Assembly: GCF_014635705.1 (NCBI RefSeq)
Contig: NZ_BMDI01000002.1
Location: forward strand, 1 to 64,000
Direction: 5' to 3'
DNA: 64,000 nt
From: Oxalicibacterium faecigallinarum
Lineage (GTDB): Bacteria > Pseudomonadota > Gammaproteobacteria > Burkholderiales > Burkholderiaceae_D
Shown here: positions 9,141 through 17,951 of the stretch, piece after piece
Position numbering within the stretch: the stretch's first letter is position 1
Layout: the number at the start of each line of letters is the position of its first letter
Notes under the pieces: generated by a model
Seen by the model: only the letters and a program-made list of their open reading frames with translations
Database searches by the model: none
What the model was told of the DNA's origin: nothing
Translations under genes and position numbers: made by a program

Positions 9141-9320
9141 ATGGCAAATACAGTCACAGTCAAACTGGTTAAAGGCCTGATCGGCACGCGTGAAACCCAC
9201 CGTGCAACGGTTCGTGGTCTGGGCCTGCGTCGCGTCAACTCGGTATCGGTGTTGGAAGACACGCCGGCAGTGCGCGGCATGATCAACAAAGTATCGTACC
9301 TCGTGAAAGTAGTGTCGTAA
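9141..9320 (+). CDS. rpmD: 50S ribosomal protein L30
   Basis: L30 is a small 50S protein present in many but not all bacteria. The start is ATG 9141, giving 59 residues. An in-frame upstream extension overlaps rpsE and is rejected, because GGTGAGCGCA directly before this ATG gives a ribosome binding site and [15 protein letters not shown] is a normal N-terminus. The signature [17 protein letters not shown] is clear. Confidence 0.97.
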   Translation: MANTVTVKLVKGLIGTRETHRATVRGLGLRRVNSVSVLEDTPAVRGMINKVSYLVKVVS

Positions 9321-9346
9321 GCTTCGGCTCGCACACGGAGAACATC

Positions 9347-9778
9347 ATGGAATTGAACACCATTCAACCAGCAGCCGGCGCAAAGCACGCCAAGCGTCGC
9401 GTTGGTCGCGGTATCGGCTCCGGCTTGGGCAAAACGTCCGGTCGTGGTCACAAAGGTCAAAAGTCCCGTTCGGGCGGCTTCCATAAAGTCGGCTTCGAAG
9501 GCGGTCAGATGCCTCTGCAACGTCGTTTGCCTAAACGCGGTTTCAAATCGCTGGCAACGCCGTACAAAGCAGAAGTGCGCTTGTCCGATCTGGAAGCATT
9601 ACCAGTTGCAGAAATCGATATCGTCGCATTGAAGCAAGCAGGTTTGGTTGGCGAATTGGCACGTGCAGTGCGCGTGATCCTGTCCGGCGAGATCACCAAG
9701 AAAGTGACGCTCAAAGGTCTGGTCGCAACCAAAGGTGCAAAAGCAGCGATCGAAGCAGCCGGTGGTTCCGTTGCGTAA
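9347..9778 (+). CDS. rplO: 50S ribosomal protein L15
   Basis: L15 is a late-assembly 50S protein with a long glycine/basic N-terminal extension. The 143-residue sequence starts [21 protein letters not shown] and has the typical [21 protein letters not shown]. It precedes secY by 27 bp. CACGGAGAACATC provides the ribosome binding site. Confidence 0.98.
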   Translation: MELNTIQPAAGAKHAKRRVGRGIGSGLGKTSGRGHKGQKSRSGGFHKVGFEGGQMPLQRRLPKRGFKSLATPYKAEVRLSDLEALPVAEIDIVALKQAGLVGELARAVRVILSGEITKKVTLKGLVATKGAKAAIEAAGGSVA

Positions 9779-9805
9779 ATCTGTAGTCTGATCAGGGAGT
9801 AATAA

Positions 9806-11137
9806 TTGGCTACTACTCCTCAGCTTGCCAAGGGCGCTGCCAGCGGATTTCCGTGGGGACGTCTTTGGTTCTTGCTTGGTGCATTGGTCGTATTCCGTAT
9901 CGGCGCGCATATCCCTGTTCCGGGAATTGATCCGGAGCAGCTGGCGCAGTTGTTCAAGCAAAATCAGGGCGGCATTCTGGGCATGTTCAACATGTTCTCC
10001 GGTGGTGCTTTGTCCCGTTTCACGATTTTTGCACTGGGCATCATGCCGTATATCTCGGCATCGATCATCATGCAGCTGATGACGGTTGTGTCGCCACAGC
10101 TGGAAGCGCTGAAGAAGGAAGGCGAATCCGGTCGTCGCAAGATTACGCAGTACACCCGCTATGGCACTTTGGTGCTGGCAACGTTCCAGGCACTCGGCAT
10201 TGCGGTTGCGCTGGAATCGCAGATTGGCCTGGTGATTGATCCTGGCATGGCATTCCGTATCACAACGGTCATCACGCTGGTTACCGGCACGATGTTCCTG
10301 ATGTGGCTGGGTGAGCAGATCACCGAACGCGGTTTGGGTAACGGTATCTCGATCATCATTTTTGCAGGTATCGCTGCTGGCTTGCCAAGCGCGATTGCGG
10401 GATTGTTTGAGCTGGTACGTACGGGTTCGATGAGCGCGTTGGCTGCAATTCTGATCTGCGTGGTGGTGGCTGCCGTAACGTATCTGGTTGTGTTCATCGA
10501 GCGCGGTCAGCGCAAGATTCTGGTGAACTATGCCAAGCGTCAGGTGGGTAACAAGATTTACGGTGGTCAAAGCAGTCATTTGCCACTGAAGCTGAATATG
10601 GCAGGTGTGATTCCGCCGATCTTTGCATCGTCGATCATTCTGTTCCCGGCAACGATTACGAGCTGGTTTACATCCGGTGAGACAAGCAATCCTGCAGTAC
10701 GCTTTCTCAAGGATCTGGCTGCCTCGATGGCGCCCGGCGAACCGATTCATGCCTTGTTGTATGCGGCAGCGATTGTATTCTTCTGCTTTTTCTATACCGC
10801 GCTGGTATTCAATAGCAAAGAAACGGCAGATAACTTGAAGAAGAGCGGCGCTTTCGTTCCGGGTATTCGTCCTGGTGATCAGACGGCACGTTACATCGAC
10901 AAGATTCTGACTCGCTTGACGTTGGCTGGTGCGGTCTACATAACGCTGGTTTGCTTGTTGCCTGAGTTCTTGATTGCACGTTGGAAGGTACCGTTCTACT
11001 TCGGTGGAACCTCGCTTCTGATTATTGTGGTTGTGACGATGGACTTCATGGCGCAGGTACAGAACTACGTGATGTCTCAGCAGTACGAATCGTTGCTCCG
11101 CAAGGCAAATTTCAAGGGTGGTATTCCGACGCGCTAA
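9806..11137 (+). CDS. secY: Protein translocase subunit SecY
   Basis: SecY forms the protein-conducting channel in the inner membrane, with SecE and SecG. The 443-residue protein shows ten hydrophobic segments, the N-terminal [21 protein letters not shown] and the plug region [21 protein letters not shown]. The start is a TTG at 9806 preceded by AGGGAGTAATAA. No nearer ATG would keep the conserved N-terminus. It sits at the end of the spc group, as usual. Confidence 0.98.
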   Translation: MATTPQLAKGAASGFPWGRLWFLLGALVVFRIGAHIPVPGIDPEQLAQLFKQNQGGILGMFNMFSGGALSRFTIFALGIMPYISASIIMQLMTVVSPQLEALKKEGESGRRKITQYTRYGTLVLATFQALGIAVALESQIGLVIDPGMAFRITTVITLVTGTMFLMWLGEQITERGLGNGISIIIFAGIAAGLPSAIAGLFELVRTGSMSALAAILICVVVAAVTYLVVFIERGQRKILVNYAKRQVGNKIYGGQSSHLPLKLNMAGVIPPIFASSIILFPATITSWFTSGETSNPAVRFLKDLAASMAPGEPIHALLYAAAIVFFCFFYTALVFNSKETADNLKKSGAFVPGIRPGDQTARYIDKILTRLTLAGAVYITLVCLLPEFLIARWKVPFYFGGTSLLIIVVVTMDFMAQVQNYVMSQQYESLLRKANFKGGIPTR

Positions 11138-11161
11138 GCGCGCAGGAAAACGGACAAGCGA

Positions 11162-11380
11162 ATGGCAAAAGACGACGTTATTCAGATGCAGGGTGAGATT
11201 CTTGAGAATCTTCCAAATGCAACATTTAGAGTCAAGTTGGAAAATGGGCATGTAGTGCTCGGTCACATCTCCGGAAAAATGCGTATGAACTACATCCGCA
11301 TTCTTCCTGGTGACAAGGTGACGGTAGAGCTGACGCCTTATGATTTAAGCCGGGCACGGATCGTATTCCGTACCAAGTAA
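11162..11380 (+). CDS. infA: Translation initiation factor IF-1
   Basis: IF-1 is an OB-fold protein that occupies the ribosomal A site during initiation. The 72-residue product begins [19 protein letters not shown] and ends [12 protein letters not shown]; both are typical. Its place between secY and rpmJ is the beta- and gram-positive arrangement, unlike E. coli, where infA is unlinked. Confidence 0.97.
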   Translation: MAKDDVIQMQGEILENLPNATFRVKLENGHVVLGHISGKMRMNYIRILPGDKVTVELTPYDLSRARIVFRTK

Positions 11381-11419
11381 TTTTAAAAACGAATCAGAAC
11401 TGTAAGGAAGAGGGCAAAC

Positions 11420-11533
11420 ATGAAAGTGCTCGCATCAGTCAAGCGGATCTGCCGCAACTGCAAAATCATCAAGCGCAAGGGCGTCGTTCGCGTCATCTGC
11501 ATCGAACCGCGCCATAAGCAGCGCCAAGGTTAA
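11420..11533 (+). CDS. rpmJ: 50S ribosomal protein L36
   Basis: L36 is the smallest 50S protein, 37 residues here: [15 protein letters not shown], then a basic stretch, ending RHKQRQG. The zinc-ribbon ligands are all present (Cys11, Cys14, Cys27 and His32), so this is the zinc-dependent form. GTAAGGAAGAGGGC provides the ribosome binding site. Confidence 0.97.
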   Translation: MKVLASVKRICRNCKIIKRKGVVRVICIEPRHKQRQG

Positions 11534-11560
11534 TTAACGTTATTGATTGAGGAATAACGA

Positions 11561-11926
11561 ATGGCACGTATCGCTGGGGTAAACGTACCCAATCATCAAC
11601 ATACCGTAATCGGTCTGACCGCAATTTATGGTATCGGCCGTCCACGCGCGCAACAAATCTGCGACACCACGGGCGTTCCGACGACCAAGAAGGTCAAGGA
11701 TCTGGACGATAACGAACTCGAAAAGCTGCGCGACGAAATCGCGAAGTTCATCGTCGAAGGCGATCTGCGTCGTGAACTCTCGATGAACATCAAGCGTTTG
11801 ATGGATCTGGGTTGCTATCGTGGCCTGCGTCATCGTCGTGGTCTGCCAGTACGCGGTCAACGTACCCGTACCAATGCGCGTACCCGTAAAGGTCCGCGTA
11901 AGGCAGCTCAATCGCTGAAGAAATAA
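11561..11926 (+). CDS. rpsM: 30S ribosomal protein S13
   Basis: S13 is a 30S head protein that bridges to the 50S and contacts P-site tRNA. The 121-residue product starts [19 protein letters not shown] and ends with a basic tail containing [19 protein letters not shown]. It opens the alpha group after rpmJ. TTGAGGAATAACG precedes the start. Confidence 0.98.
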   Translation: MARIAGVNVPNHQHTVIGLTAIYGIGRPRAQQICDTTGVPTTKKVKDLDDNELEKLRDEIAKFIVEGDLRRELSMNIKRLMDLGCYRGLRHRRGLPVRGQRTRTNARTRKGPRKAAQSLKK

Positions 11927-11966
11927 TCCAGTCGCAGTTTGACTCGTCGGATTCAAGGAAAGAATT

Positions 11967-12371
11967 ATGGCAAAAGCATCCAACAACGCTGCAGCAGCAC
12001 GTGCGCGTAAGAAAGTAAAAAAGAACGTTGCTGAAGGCATCGCACACGTGCATGCTTCGTTCAACAACACCATCATCACGATCACCGATCGTCAAGGCAA
12101 TGCCTTGTCGTGGGCAACGTCGGGTGGTGCAGGCTTCAAGGGTTCGCGTAAGTCGACCCCGTTCGCTGCGCAGGTTGCCGCTGAAGCTGCTGGCAAAGTT
12201 GCGATCGAATACGGCATCAAGAATCTGGAAGTGCGTATCAAGGGCCCAGGCCCAGGCCGTGAATCGGCTGTTCGCGCACTGAACAACCTGGGTATCAAAA
12301 TCACCCAGATCCAGGACGTGACGCCAGTTCCGCACAACGGCTGCCGCCCACCAAAGCGCCGTCGTATCTAA
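11967..12371 (+). CDS. rpsK: 30S ribosomal protein S11
   Basis: S11 lies on the 30S platform by the Shine-Dalgarno helix. The 134-residue protein has [19 protein letters not shown], the glycine-rich [16 protein letters not shown] and the C-terminal [18 protein letters not shown] signature. It is followed by a convincing intrinsic terminator, so some transcripts end before rpsD. Confidence 0.98.
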   Translation: MAKASNNAAAARARKKVKKNVAEGIAHVHASFNNTIITITDRQGNALSWATSGGAGFKGSRKSTPFAAQVAAEAAGKVAIEYGIKNLEVRIKGPGPGRESAVRALNNLGIKITQIQDVTPVPHNGCRPPKRRRI

Positions 12372-12410
12372 TTGCTGTTCCTGCGACAGGTTTTCCTGTA
12401 GCATATCTCG

Positions 12411-12435
12411 CCCGCCAATGACCTTGGCGGGTTTT
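12411..12435 (+). terminator. Intrinsic terminator between rpsK and rpsD
   Basis: CCCGCCAA (12411-12418) pairs perfectly with TTGGCGGG (12424-12431), followed by TTTTG. It interrupts the alpha group. Confidence 0.8.
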
Positions 12436-12456
12436 GTTCTTAAGCCCACTGTCTGA

Positions 12457-12484
12457 TTGCAGGCTGATCAGACTAGCGCCTAAT
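12457..12484 (+). promoter_or_regulatory. Possible promoter of rpsD
   Basis: TTGCAG (12457-12462) and CCTAAT (12479-12484) are 16 bp apart, about 60 bp before rpsD and just after a terminator. Both boxes are imperfect. Position is the main argument. Confidence 0.35.
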
Positions 12485-12542
12485 GAATTGGTTTTCGTCA
12501 GAAGATTCATTCGGGGCGTCATATATTTAAAAGGAAATTCTC

Positions 12543-13166
12543 GTGGCACGTTATATCGGACCAAAAGCAAAACTCTCCCGTCGTGAAGGTACCGACCTTT
12601 TCCTGAAGAGCGCACGTCGTTCGCTCGACTCGAAATGCAAACTCGACTCCAAGCCAGGTCAGCACGGCCGCACCTCGGGTGCCCGTACCTCGGACTACGG
12701 CAACCAGTTGCGTGAAAAACAAAAAGTAAAACGCATGTACGGCGTGCTGGAACGTCAGTTCCGTCGTTACTTCGCTGAAGCAGATCGTCGTAAAGGCAAC
12801 ACCGGTGAAACCCTGTTGAAGTTGCTCGAAGCACGTCTGGACAACGTTGTTTATCGCATGGGTTTCGGTTCGACCCGCGCTGAGGCACGTCAGCTGGTTT
12901 CGCACAAGGCACTGACCGTCAACGGTATCGTCGTCAACATCGCTTCTTACCAAGTCAAGGCTGGCGACGTTGTTGCCGTTCGTGAAAAAGCCAAGAAGCA
13001 AGTGCGTATCGTTGAATCGTTGTCGCTGGCTGAGCAAGTTGGTCTGCCATCGTGGGTGTCGGTTGATGCCAAGAAGATGGAAGGCACCTTCAAGTCCGCA
13101 CCGGACCGTAGCGAAATCGCTGCAGACGTCAACGAATCGCTGATCGTCGAATTGTATTCCCGCTAA
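12543..13166 (+). CDS. rpsD: 30S ribosomal protein S4
   Basis: S4 nucleates 30S assembly, helps unwind mRNA at the entry pore and represses the alpha operon in E. coli. The 207-residue product starts at GTG 12543 ([16 protein letters not shown]) after AAGGAAATTC. It contains the S4 RNA-binding domain [20 protein letters not shown] around residues 100-119. It is flanked by terminator hairpins on both sides, so it may be transcribed partly as a single gene. Confidence 0.98.
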   Translation: MARYIGPKAKLSRREGTDLFLKSARRSLDSKCKLDSKPGQHGRTSGARTSDYGNQLREKQKVKRMYGVLERQFRRYFAEADRRKGNTGETLLKLLEARLDNVVYRMGFGSTRAEARQLVSHKALTVNGIVVNIASYQVKAGDVVAVREKAKKQVRIVESLSLAEQVGLPSWVSVDAKKMEGTFKSAPDRSEIAADVNESLIVELYSR

Positions 13167-13178
13167 TCGATTTTCCCG

Positions 13179-13200
13179 GCCCACCTTCTGGTGGGCTTTT
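13179..13200 (+). terminator. Intrinsic terminator between rpsD and rpoA
   Basis: GCCCACC (13179-13185), loop TTCT, GGTGGGC (13190-13196), then TTTTCTC. The stem is perfect and the T-run short. Confidence 0.75.
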
Positions 13201-13259
13201 CTCGTAATGCCATCAGCCTTATCGGTGTAATGAGCCGAGGGTATTGAAAAGGACATTTC

Positions 13260-14237
13260 ATGCAAAACAGCTTGTTGAAGCCTCGTATTATTGAAGTTGA
13301 AGCACTTGGTGCCGGTCACGCAAAAGTCGTGATGGAGCCATTTGAACGTGGTTACGGTCACACTCTGGGCAATGCGCTGCGCCGCGTTCTGCTGTCGTCG
13401 ATGGTCGGCTATGCACCAACCGAAGTGACGATCGCCGGCGTTGTTCACGAATATTCGTCGTTGGACGGCGTACAGGAAGACGTGGTTGATCTGCTGTTGA
13501 ACCTGAAAGGTGTCGTGTTCAAACTGCACAACCGTGACGACGTCACCCTGATCCTGAAGAAGGAAGGCGAAGGCGCTGTGTTGGCATCCGATATCGAATT
13601 GCCACACGACGTTGAACTGATCAATCCGGATCACGTGATTGCTCACCTGACTGCTGGCGGCAAGCTGGACATGCAGATCAAGGTTGAAAAAGGCCGTGGT
13701 TATGTGCCAGGTAACGTCCGTCGTCTGTCGGAAGATGCAAACAAGACCATCGGTCGCATCATCCTCGACGCATCGTTCTCGCCAGTCCGTCGCGTTTCGT
13801 ATGCTGTTGAATCCGCCCGTGTGGAACAGCGTACCGATCTGGACAAGCTGGTTATCAATATCGAAACCAACGGCGTCATCACGCCGGAAGAAGCGATCCG
13901 TCAATCGGCGCGCGTGCTGGTTGATCAGCTGAACGTCTTCGCTGCGCTGGAAGGTACGGAAGCACCTGCAGATGCACCATCGCGTGCTCCTGCGGTTGAT
14001 CCAATCCTGCTGCGTCCGGTCGACGATCTGGAACTGACCGTCCGTTCGGCAAACTGCCTGAAAGCCGAAAATATCTACTACATCGGCGATCTGATCCAGC
14101 GCACCGAAAACGAACTGCTCAAAACGCCAAACCTCGGCCGCAAATCCCTGAACGAAATCAAGGAAGTGCTGGCATCCCGTGGTCTGACGCTGGGCATGAA
14201 GTTGGAAAATTGGCCACCAGCCGGTCTCGAGAAGTAA
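13260..14237 (+). CDS. rpoA: DNA-directed RNA polymerase subunit alpha
   Basis: The alpha subunit dimerises to scaffold RNA polymerase, and its C-terminal domain contacts UP elements and activators. The 325-residue protein has the N-terminal domain with [20 protein letters not shown] around residues 24-43. A Pro/Ala-rich linker lies near 235-248. The C-terminal domain contains the helix-hairpin [20 protein letters not shown] around 282-301. AAAAGGACATTTC precedes ATG 13260. Confidence 0.98.
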   Translation: MQNSLLKPRIIEVEALGAGHAKVVMEPFERGYGHTLGNALRRVLLSSMVGYAPTEVTIAGVVHEYSSLDGVQEDVVDLLLNLKGVVFKLHNRDDVTLILKKEGEGAVLASDIELPHDVELINPDHVIAHLTAGGKLDMQIKVEKGRGYVPGNVRRLSEDANKTIGRIILDASFSPVRRVSYAVESARVEQRTDLDKLVINIETNGVITPEEAIRQSARVLVDQLNVFAALEGTEAPADAPSRAPAVDPILLRPVDDLELTVRSANCLKAENIYYIGDLIQRTENELLKTPNLGRKSLNEIKEVLASRGLTLGMKLENWPPAGLEK

Positions 14238-14248
14238 TTGCTGTAACC

Positions 14249-14282
14249 CACGGCGTTCGCTTGGCGGACGCCGTGTTTGTTG
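14249..14282 (+). terminator. Terminator between rpoA and rplQ
   Basis: CACGGCGT (14249-14256) pairs with ACGCCGTG (14268-14275). The stem continues through a T-G pair into CGC/GCG with a TTG loop, about 12 bp in all. TTTGTTG follows. Confidence 0.75.
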
Positions 14283-14292
14283 TCTCTGTCTG

Positions 14293-14298
14293 TATAAT
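14293..14298 (+). promoter_or_regulatory. Possible -10 element before rplQ
   Basis: A perfect TATAAT lies 75 bp before rplQ and directly after a terminator. No convincing -35 is found at 15-18 bp. The inference rests on the -10 and its position. Confidence 0.35.
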
Positions 14299-14372
14299 TC
14301 GATTTCTACCGGTCCGCGTCACTTATTGTGACGATAGAAGAACTGGATTCAAACTAACTGAAAGGAAATACC

Positions 14373-14768
14373 ATGCGTCACCGTCACGGCCTTCGCAAGC
14401 TGAACCGTACTTCTTCGCACCGCCTCGCGATGCTCCGCAACATGACCGTTTCCCTGCTGCGTCATGAAGCGATCAAAACCACACTGCCAAAGGCAAAGGA
14501 ACTGCGCCGCGTTGTCGAGCCTATCCTGACCCTCGGTAAAACCGATACGCTGGCGAACAAGCGCCTGGCATTCAACCGCCTGCGTGATCGTGAAATCGTC
14601 GGCAAATTGTTCTCGGAACTGGGCCCACGTTATGCAAACCGCAATGGCGGCTACCTGCGTATCCTGAAAATGGGTTTCCGCGTTGGCGATAACGCACCGA
14701 TGGCATTCGTTGAACTGGTCGATCGTCCAGAAAACACCGAAGCTGTGGAAGACAACAGCGGCGAATAA
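14373..14768 (+). CDS. rplQ: 50S ribosomal protein L17
   Basis: L17 lies near the peptide tunnel exit. The 131-residue product begins [17 protein letters not shown] and has [19 protein letters not shown] and the conserved [20 protein letters not shown]. It is the last ribosomal gene of the run, preceded by GAAAGGAAATACC and followed by a clean intrinsic terminator. Confidence 0.98.
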   Translation: MRHRHGLRKLNRTSSHRLAMLRNMTVSLLRHEAIKTTLPKAKELRRVVEPILTLGKTDTLANKRLAFNRLRDREIVGKLFSELGPRYANRNGGYLRILKMGFRVGDNAPMAFVELVDRPENTEAVEDNSGE

Positions 14769-14791
14769 TCGATCCTGTATCGATATCAAGC

Positions 14792-14816
14792 AAAGCCAGG
14801 CAATTGCCTGGCTTTT
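14792..14816 (+). terminator. Intrinsic terminator after rplQ
   Basis: AAAGCCAGGC and GCCTGGCTTT form a perfect hairpin around AATT, followed by a TTTTGTTTTG tract. It ends the ribosomal cluster. Confidence 0.85.
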
Positions 14817-14967
14817 GTTTTGTGTGCGCCAATCTAACGGCTTGTGGCAACATGATGCCTTGACGTCGGGCGACGAGACGAACCGAATGCGCGCTCTGGC
14901 ATCATAGGAAAGACATTGTGCTGCTCGTAAGCATTGCATTTTTATCCATCTCAACGCCAACACTCGC

Positions 14968-15309
14968 ATGCAAACTCCGTCTCCTGTTGTGTTGATCATG
15001 ACAACTGCCCCCGACATCGAAACGGCACGCACCATTGCACGCGCGCTGGTGGAAGGCAACGTCGCCGCATGTGTGAGCATTGGTCAGCCCGTCCTCTCCA
15101 TTTATCGCTGGCAAGGCACGATTGAAGAGACTAGCGAGATTCCGCTACAGATCAAGACATCCGCTGCGCGTTATCAGCAAGTGGAAGCGGCGATCAAAGC
15201 CGCCCATCCGTACGATGTGCCGGAAATCATCGCCGTGTCAGTCCAGGCAGGTTTGCCGATTTATCTGAACTGGGTGCGGGATGTGACAGCGCCCAGCTCC
15301 CATGCGTGA
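14968..15309 (+). CDS. cutA: Divalent-cation tolerance protein CutA
   Basis: CutA1 proteins are very stable trimeric cytosolic proteins of ferredoxin-like fold, linked to copper tolerance in E. coli. Their biochemical role is uncertain. The 113-residue product has the family pattern: IETARTIARALVEGNVAACV, the aromatic YRWQGTIEE turn and the C-terminal GLPIYLNWV. Its stop lies inside the dsbD start region (ATGCGTGA), the cutA-dsbD pairing also seen in enterobacteria. Coupled translation is likely. Confidence 0.95.
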   Translation: MQTPSPVVLIMTTAPDIETARTIARALVEGNVAACVSIGQPVLSIYRWQGTIEETSEIPLQIKTSAARYQQVEAAIKAAHPYDVPEIIAVSVQAGLPIYLNWVRDVTAPSSHA

Positions 15310-17137
15310 GCCCGTCGCGTTGATGACTTCCCGATTTCTCAAGGCAGTGATGCCACACCATGACACAGGCAACTGGCCGGCGTACGAACGCTTGCTTGTC
15401 ATGCTGCTTTGCACGGTTTTATTGTTCGTCGCGAGCATACTGCCTACGCGGGCTGCACCGCAGTTTCTGGAGCCGGATAAGGCGTTTGTGGTGTCGGCGC
15501 GCATGACGGACGCCAGCACCCTGGAGGTGCGTTATCAAATTGCAGACGGCTATTACATGTACCGCCAAGCCTTTGGCTTCCTATCGGAAGAGGCTGTACT
15601 AAACACGCCAGCCATTCCGGATGGCAAGGTCAAGTTTGATGAAACCTTCCAGAAAGAAGTGGAGACGTATCGGGAAGAGGTACGTATCCACATTCCCGTG
15701 CAGGCGGACCAGCCGTTTGTGCTTGCGTCGACTAGCCAGGGGTGCTCGGACCAAGGGTTGTGCTATCCGCCCATGACGGCGCTGTTGCGCGTACCACTGG
15801 ACGGTAGTGCCGCGGTCCGCATGGCTGAGAATGCCATTGCGGGGCTCACTCCTCCAAAACTAGCGGAAAACGAGACGGAGATGGGGCGTATCGAGCGTTC
15901 GCTGCAAAGCGGTCGTCTGCTAATGATTGCACCTCTGTTCTTTCTGCTCGGGCTTGGCCTGGCGTTTACGCCTTGTGTGTTGCCGATGCTGCCGATTCTG
16001 TCCAGCATCATTGTTGGCGAAGGCGCACAGGTCAGTCGCAAACGGGGGTTCTTGCTGGCGATGGTGTATTCGCTGGGCATGGCGATTGTGTACACCGCAC
16101 TGGGTACGGCGGCAGGTTTGATTGGCGAAGGCCTGGCGGCCACCTTGCAGAAGCCCTGGGTACTGACGGCGTTTGCCTTGCTGATGGTCGGTCTTGCGCT
16201 AGCGATGTTCGATGTATATCAGTTGCAGATGCCGGCAGCAATCCAGTCCCGATTGAGCGGGACATCGGGACGCCAAACAGCAGGCAAGCTGTCGGGTGTG
16301 TTTGCAATGGGGGCGTTATCGGCGCTCATTGTCGGGCCATGCGTTGCCGCGCCATTGGCGGGCGCCTTGGTGTACATCAGTCAGACGCGCGATGTTGTTG
16401 TCGGTGCAAGTGCATTGTTTTCGATGGCAATGGGCATGAGCGTCCCTTTGTTGCTGCTCGGCCTGTCAGCCGGCACCCTGTTACCGCGCGCTGGCGGCTG
16501 GATGGATGACGTCAAACGTTTCTTCGGCGTGCTGATGCTAGGCGTTGCACTGTGGATGGTATCGCCCGTGGTACCCGATGCTGCATTCATGCTGGGATGG
16601 GCGGCACTGGGTATTGGTTACGGCGCCTACCTGTTGTGGGCGCGCGCTGGCTGGATTGCGAAAGCATGCGGGCTGTTCTTCCTCGCGTGCGGGCTGTTCC
16701 AGCTTGCGGGTGTGGCAACCGGTGGACGCGATGTGCTGGCGCCACTCGGCCATCTGCGAGACGAAGCGCACGATAACGTCCGGTTCGAACGTGTGAAGAC
16801 ACTGGATGATCTGGAGAAAGCGTTAGCCCGGTCGAATGGCAAACACGTCATGCTGGATTTTTACGCAGACTGGTGCGTCTCCTGCATCGAGATGGAGAAA
16901 TTCACCTTCACTCAGCCGCAAGTGCGTGCGCATCTGGATCAAATGGTGCTGCTGCAAGTGGATGTGACGAAAAATGATGCGGATGACAAAGCCATGTTGC
17001 GACGTTTCAATTTGTTCGGTCCACCCGGCATTATTTTCTTTGACAAGGCCGGTAACGAGATCAAAGGCGGACGGGTGATTGGATTCCAGAATGCAACGAA
17101 GTTTACGGAGTCGCTGGAATTGATACGTTCATTCTGA
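15302..17137 (+). CDS. dsbD: Thiol:disulfide interchange protein DsbD
   Basis: DsbD moves electrons from cytoplasmic thioredoxin through the inner membrane to periplasmic DsbC, DsbG and CcmG-like proteins. The 611-residue sequence has all three modules. A signal segment lies at about 31-50. A periplasmic alpha domain carries Cys148 and Cys154. The membrane beta domain has FTPCVLPML (Cys225) and VGPCVAAPL (Cys347). A C-terminal thioredoxin domain carries WCVSC (Cys525, Cys528). In-frame starts at 15323 or later would still leave a signal peptide. Its output probably feeds the cytochrome c maturation genes nearby. Confidence 0.96.
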   Translation: MREPVALMTSRFLKAVMPHHDTGNWPAYERLLVMLLCTVLLFVASILPTRAAPQFLEPDKAFVVSARMTDASTLEVRYQIADGYYMYRQAFGFLSEEAVLNTPAIPDGKVKFDETFQKEVETYREEVRIHIPVQADQPFVLASTSQGCSDQGLCYPPMTALLRVPLDGSAAVRMAENAIAGLTPPKLAENETEMGRIERSLQSGRLLMIAPLFFLLGLGLAFTPCVLPMLPILSSIIVGEGAQVSRKRGFLLAMVYSLGMAIVYTALGTAAGLIGEGLAATLQKPWVLTAFALLMVGLALAMFDVYQLQMPAAIQSRLSGTSGRQTAGKLSGVFAMGALSALIVGPCVAAPLAGALVYISQTRDVVVGASALFSMAMGMSVPLLLLGLSAGTLLPRAGGWMDDVKRFFGVLMLGVALWMVSPVVPDAAFMLGWAALGIGYGAYLLWARAGWIAKACGLFFLACGLFQLAGVATGGRDVLAPLGHLRDEAHDNVRFERVKTLDDLEKALARSNGKHVMLDFYADWCVSCIEMEKFTFTQPQVRAHLDQMVLLQVDVTKNDADDKAMLRRFNLFGPPGIIFFDKAGNEIKGGRVIGFQNATKFTESLELIRSF

Positions 17138-17189
17138 AAAAAACGCATGTTCATAGCTTGTCGTTATTTGTTTAGTGCCTATTTGTAGT

Positions 17190-17217
17190 TTGTAAAAGCA
17201 GGTGATGCGCTTATAGT
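17190..17217 (+). promoter_or_regulatory. Promoter of the peroxiredoxin gene
   Basis: TTGTAA (17190-17195) and TATAGT (17212-17217) are separated by 16 bp. Transcription would start about 25 bp before ATG 17248. No OxyR-type operator was recognised by eye. Confidence 0.5.
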
Positions 17218-17247
17218 CAAACATTGGTCAATAAAAGGAGAAGGCAA

Positions 17248-17886
17248 ATGACATTACGTCTGGGCGATACCGCTCCCGATTTCGAACAGGATTCCTCAAT
17301 CGGCAAAATCAAGTTTCATGAATGGGCAGGCGACTCGTGGGTGGTGCTGTTTTCGCATCCTGCGGACTTCACGCCCGTGTGCACGACAGAGCTTGGCCTG
17401 ACGGCCAAACTGAAGCCAGAGTTCGACAAGCGCAACGTCAAGGCGATTGCCTTGTCGGTGGATCCGGCAGACAAGCATCTGTCCTGGATCAAAGATATTG
17501 AAGAAACGCAAAAGACGGTAGTCGGCTTTCCCATCGTGGCAGATGCGGATAAGTCTGTTGCCACAGCGTACGACATGATTCACCCGAATCAATCCGCGAT
17601 GGCAACCGTGCGTTCTTTGTTTGTGATTGACCCGCAGAAAAAGATTCGGCTGACCATCACGTATCCGATGAGCACCGGTCGTAATTTTGATGAAGTCTTG
17701 CGCGTGATTGATGCATTGCAATTGACGGACGGCTACACAGTGGCAACGCCAGGTAACTGGAAAGATGGCGACGATGTCATCATTCCGCTCACGGTGCAGG
17801 ATGAAGAAGTGATCAAGCAGAAGTATCCAAAGGGTTTCAAGGCAGAGCGTCCTTATCTGCGTGTCACACCGCAGCCAAACAAGTAA
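17248..17886 (+). CDS. 1-Cys peroxiredoxin (Prx6 family)
   Basis: Reduces peroxides through a single peroxidatic cysteine. The 212-residue product carries HPADFTPVCTTELG with Cys45 as the catalytic residue. No second cysteine is seen, which marks the Prx6/1-Cys class; these need an external reductant. The long C-terminal part with RYLRV-type ending (PYLRVTPQPNK) and the 212-residue length fit that class rather than AhpC. The start follows AAAAGGAGAAGGCAA. It is a single gene with its own promoter and a terminator shared with corA. Confidence 0.93.
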   Translation: MTLRLGDTAPDFEQDSSIGKIKFHEWAGDSWVVLFSHPADFTPVCTTELGLTAKLKPEFDKRNVKAIALSVDPADKHLSWIKDIEETQKTVVGFPIVADADKSVATAYDMIHPNQSAMATVRSLFVIDPQKKIRLTITYPMSTGRNFDEVLRVIDALQLTDGYTVATPGNWKDGDDVIIPLTVQDEEVIKQKYPKGFKAERPYLRVTPQPNK

Positions 17887-17902
17887 GGTTTGGTGATGCA
17901 AT

Positions 17903-17930
17903 AAAAAAGCGCCCATACGGACGCTTTTTT
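17903..17930. terminator. Bidirectional terminator
   Basis: AAAAAAGCG and CGCTTTTTT flank a short loop with a further CC/GG pair. The structure works on both strands, ending the peroxiredoxin gene and the convergent corA. Confidence 0.85.
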
Positions 17931-17951
17931 ATTTGGGGGGATGAAAGAGAG

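Noticed and set aside
9599-11266. 555-codon minus-strand open frame opposite rplO-secY-infA
   Set aside because: Antisense shadow of secY with low-complexity polar composition and no domain.
14820-14960. Search for a tRNA or small RNA between rplQ and cutA
   Set aside because: No cloverleaf or CCA end and no second terminator; only the rplQ terminator is supported.
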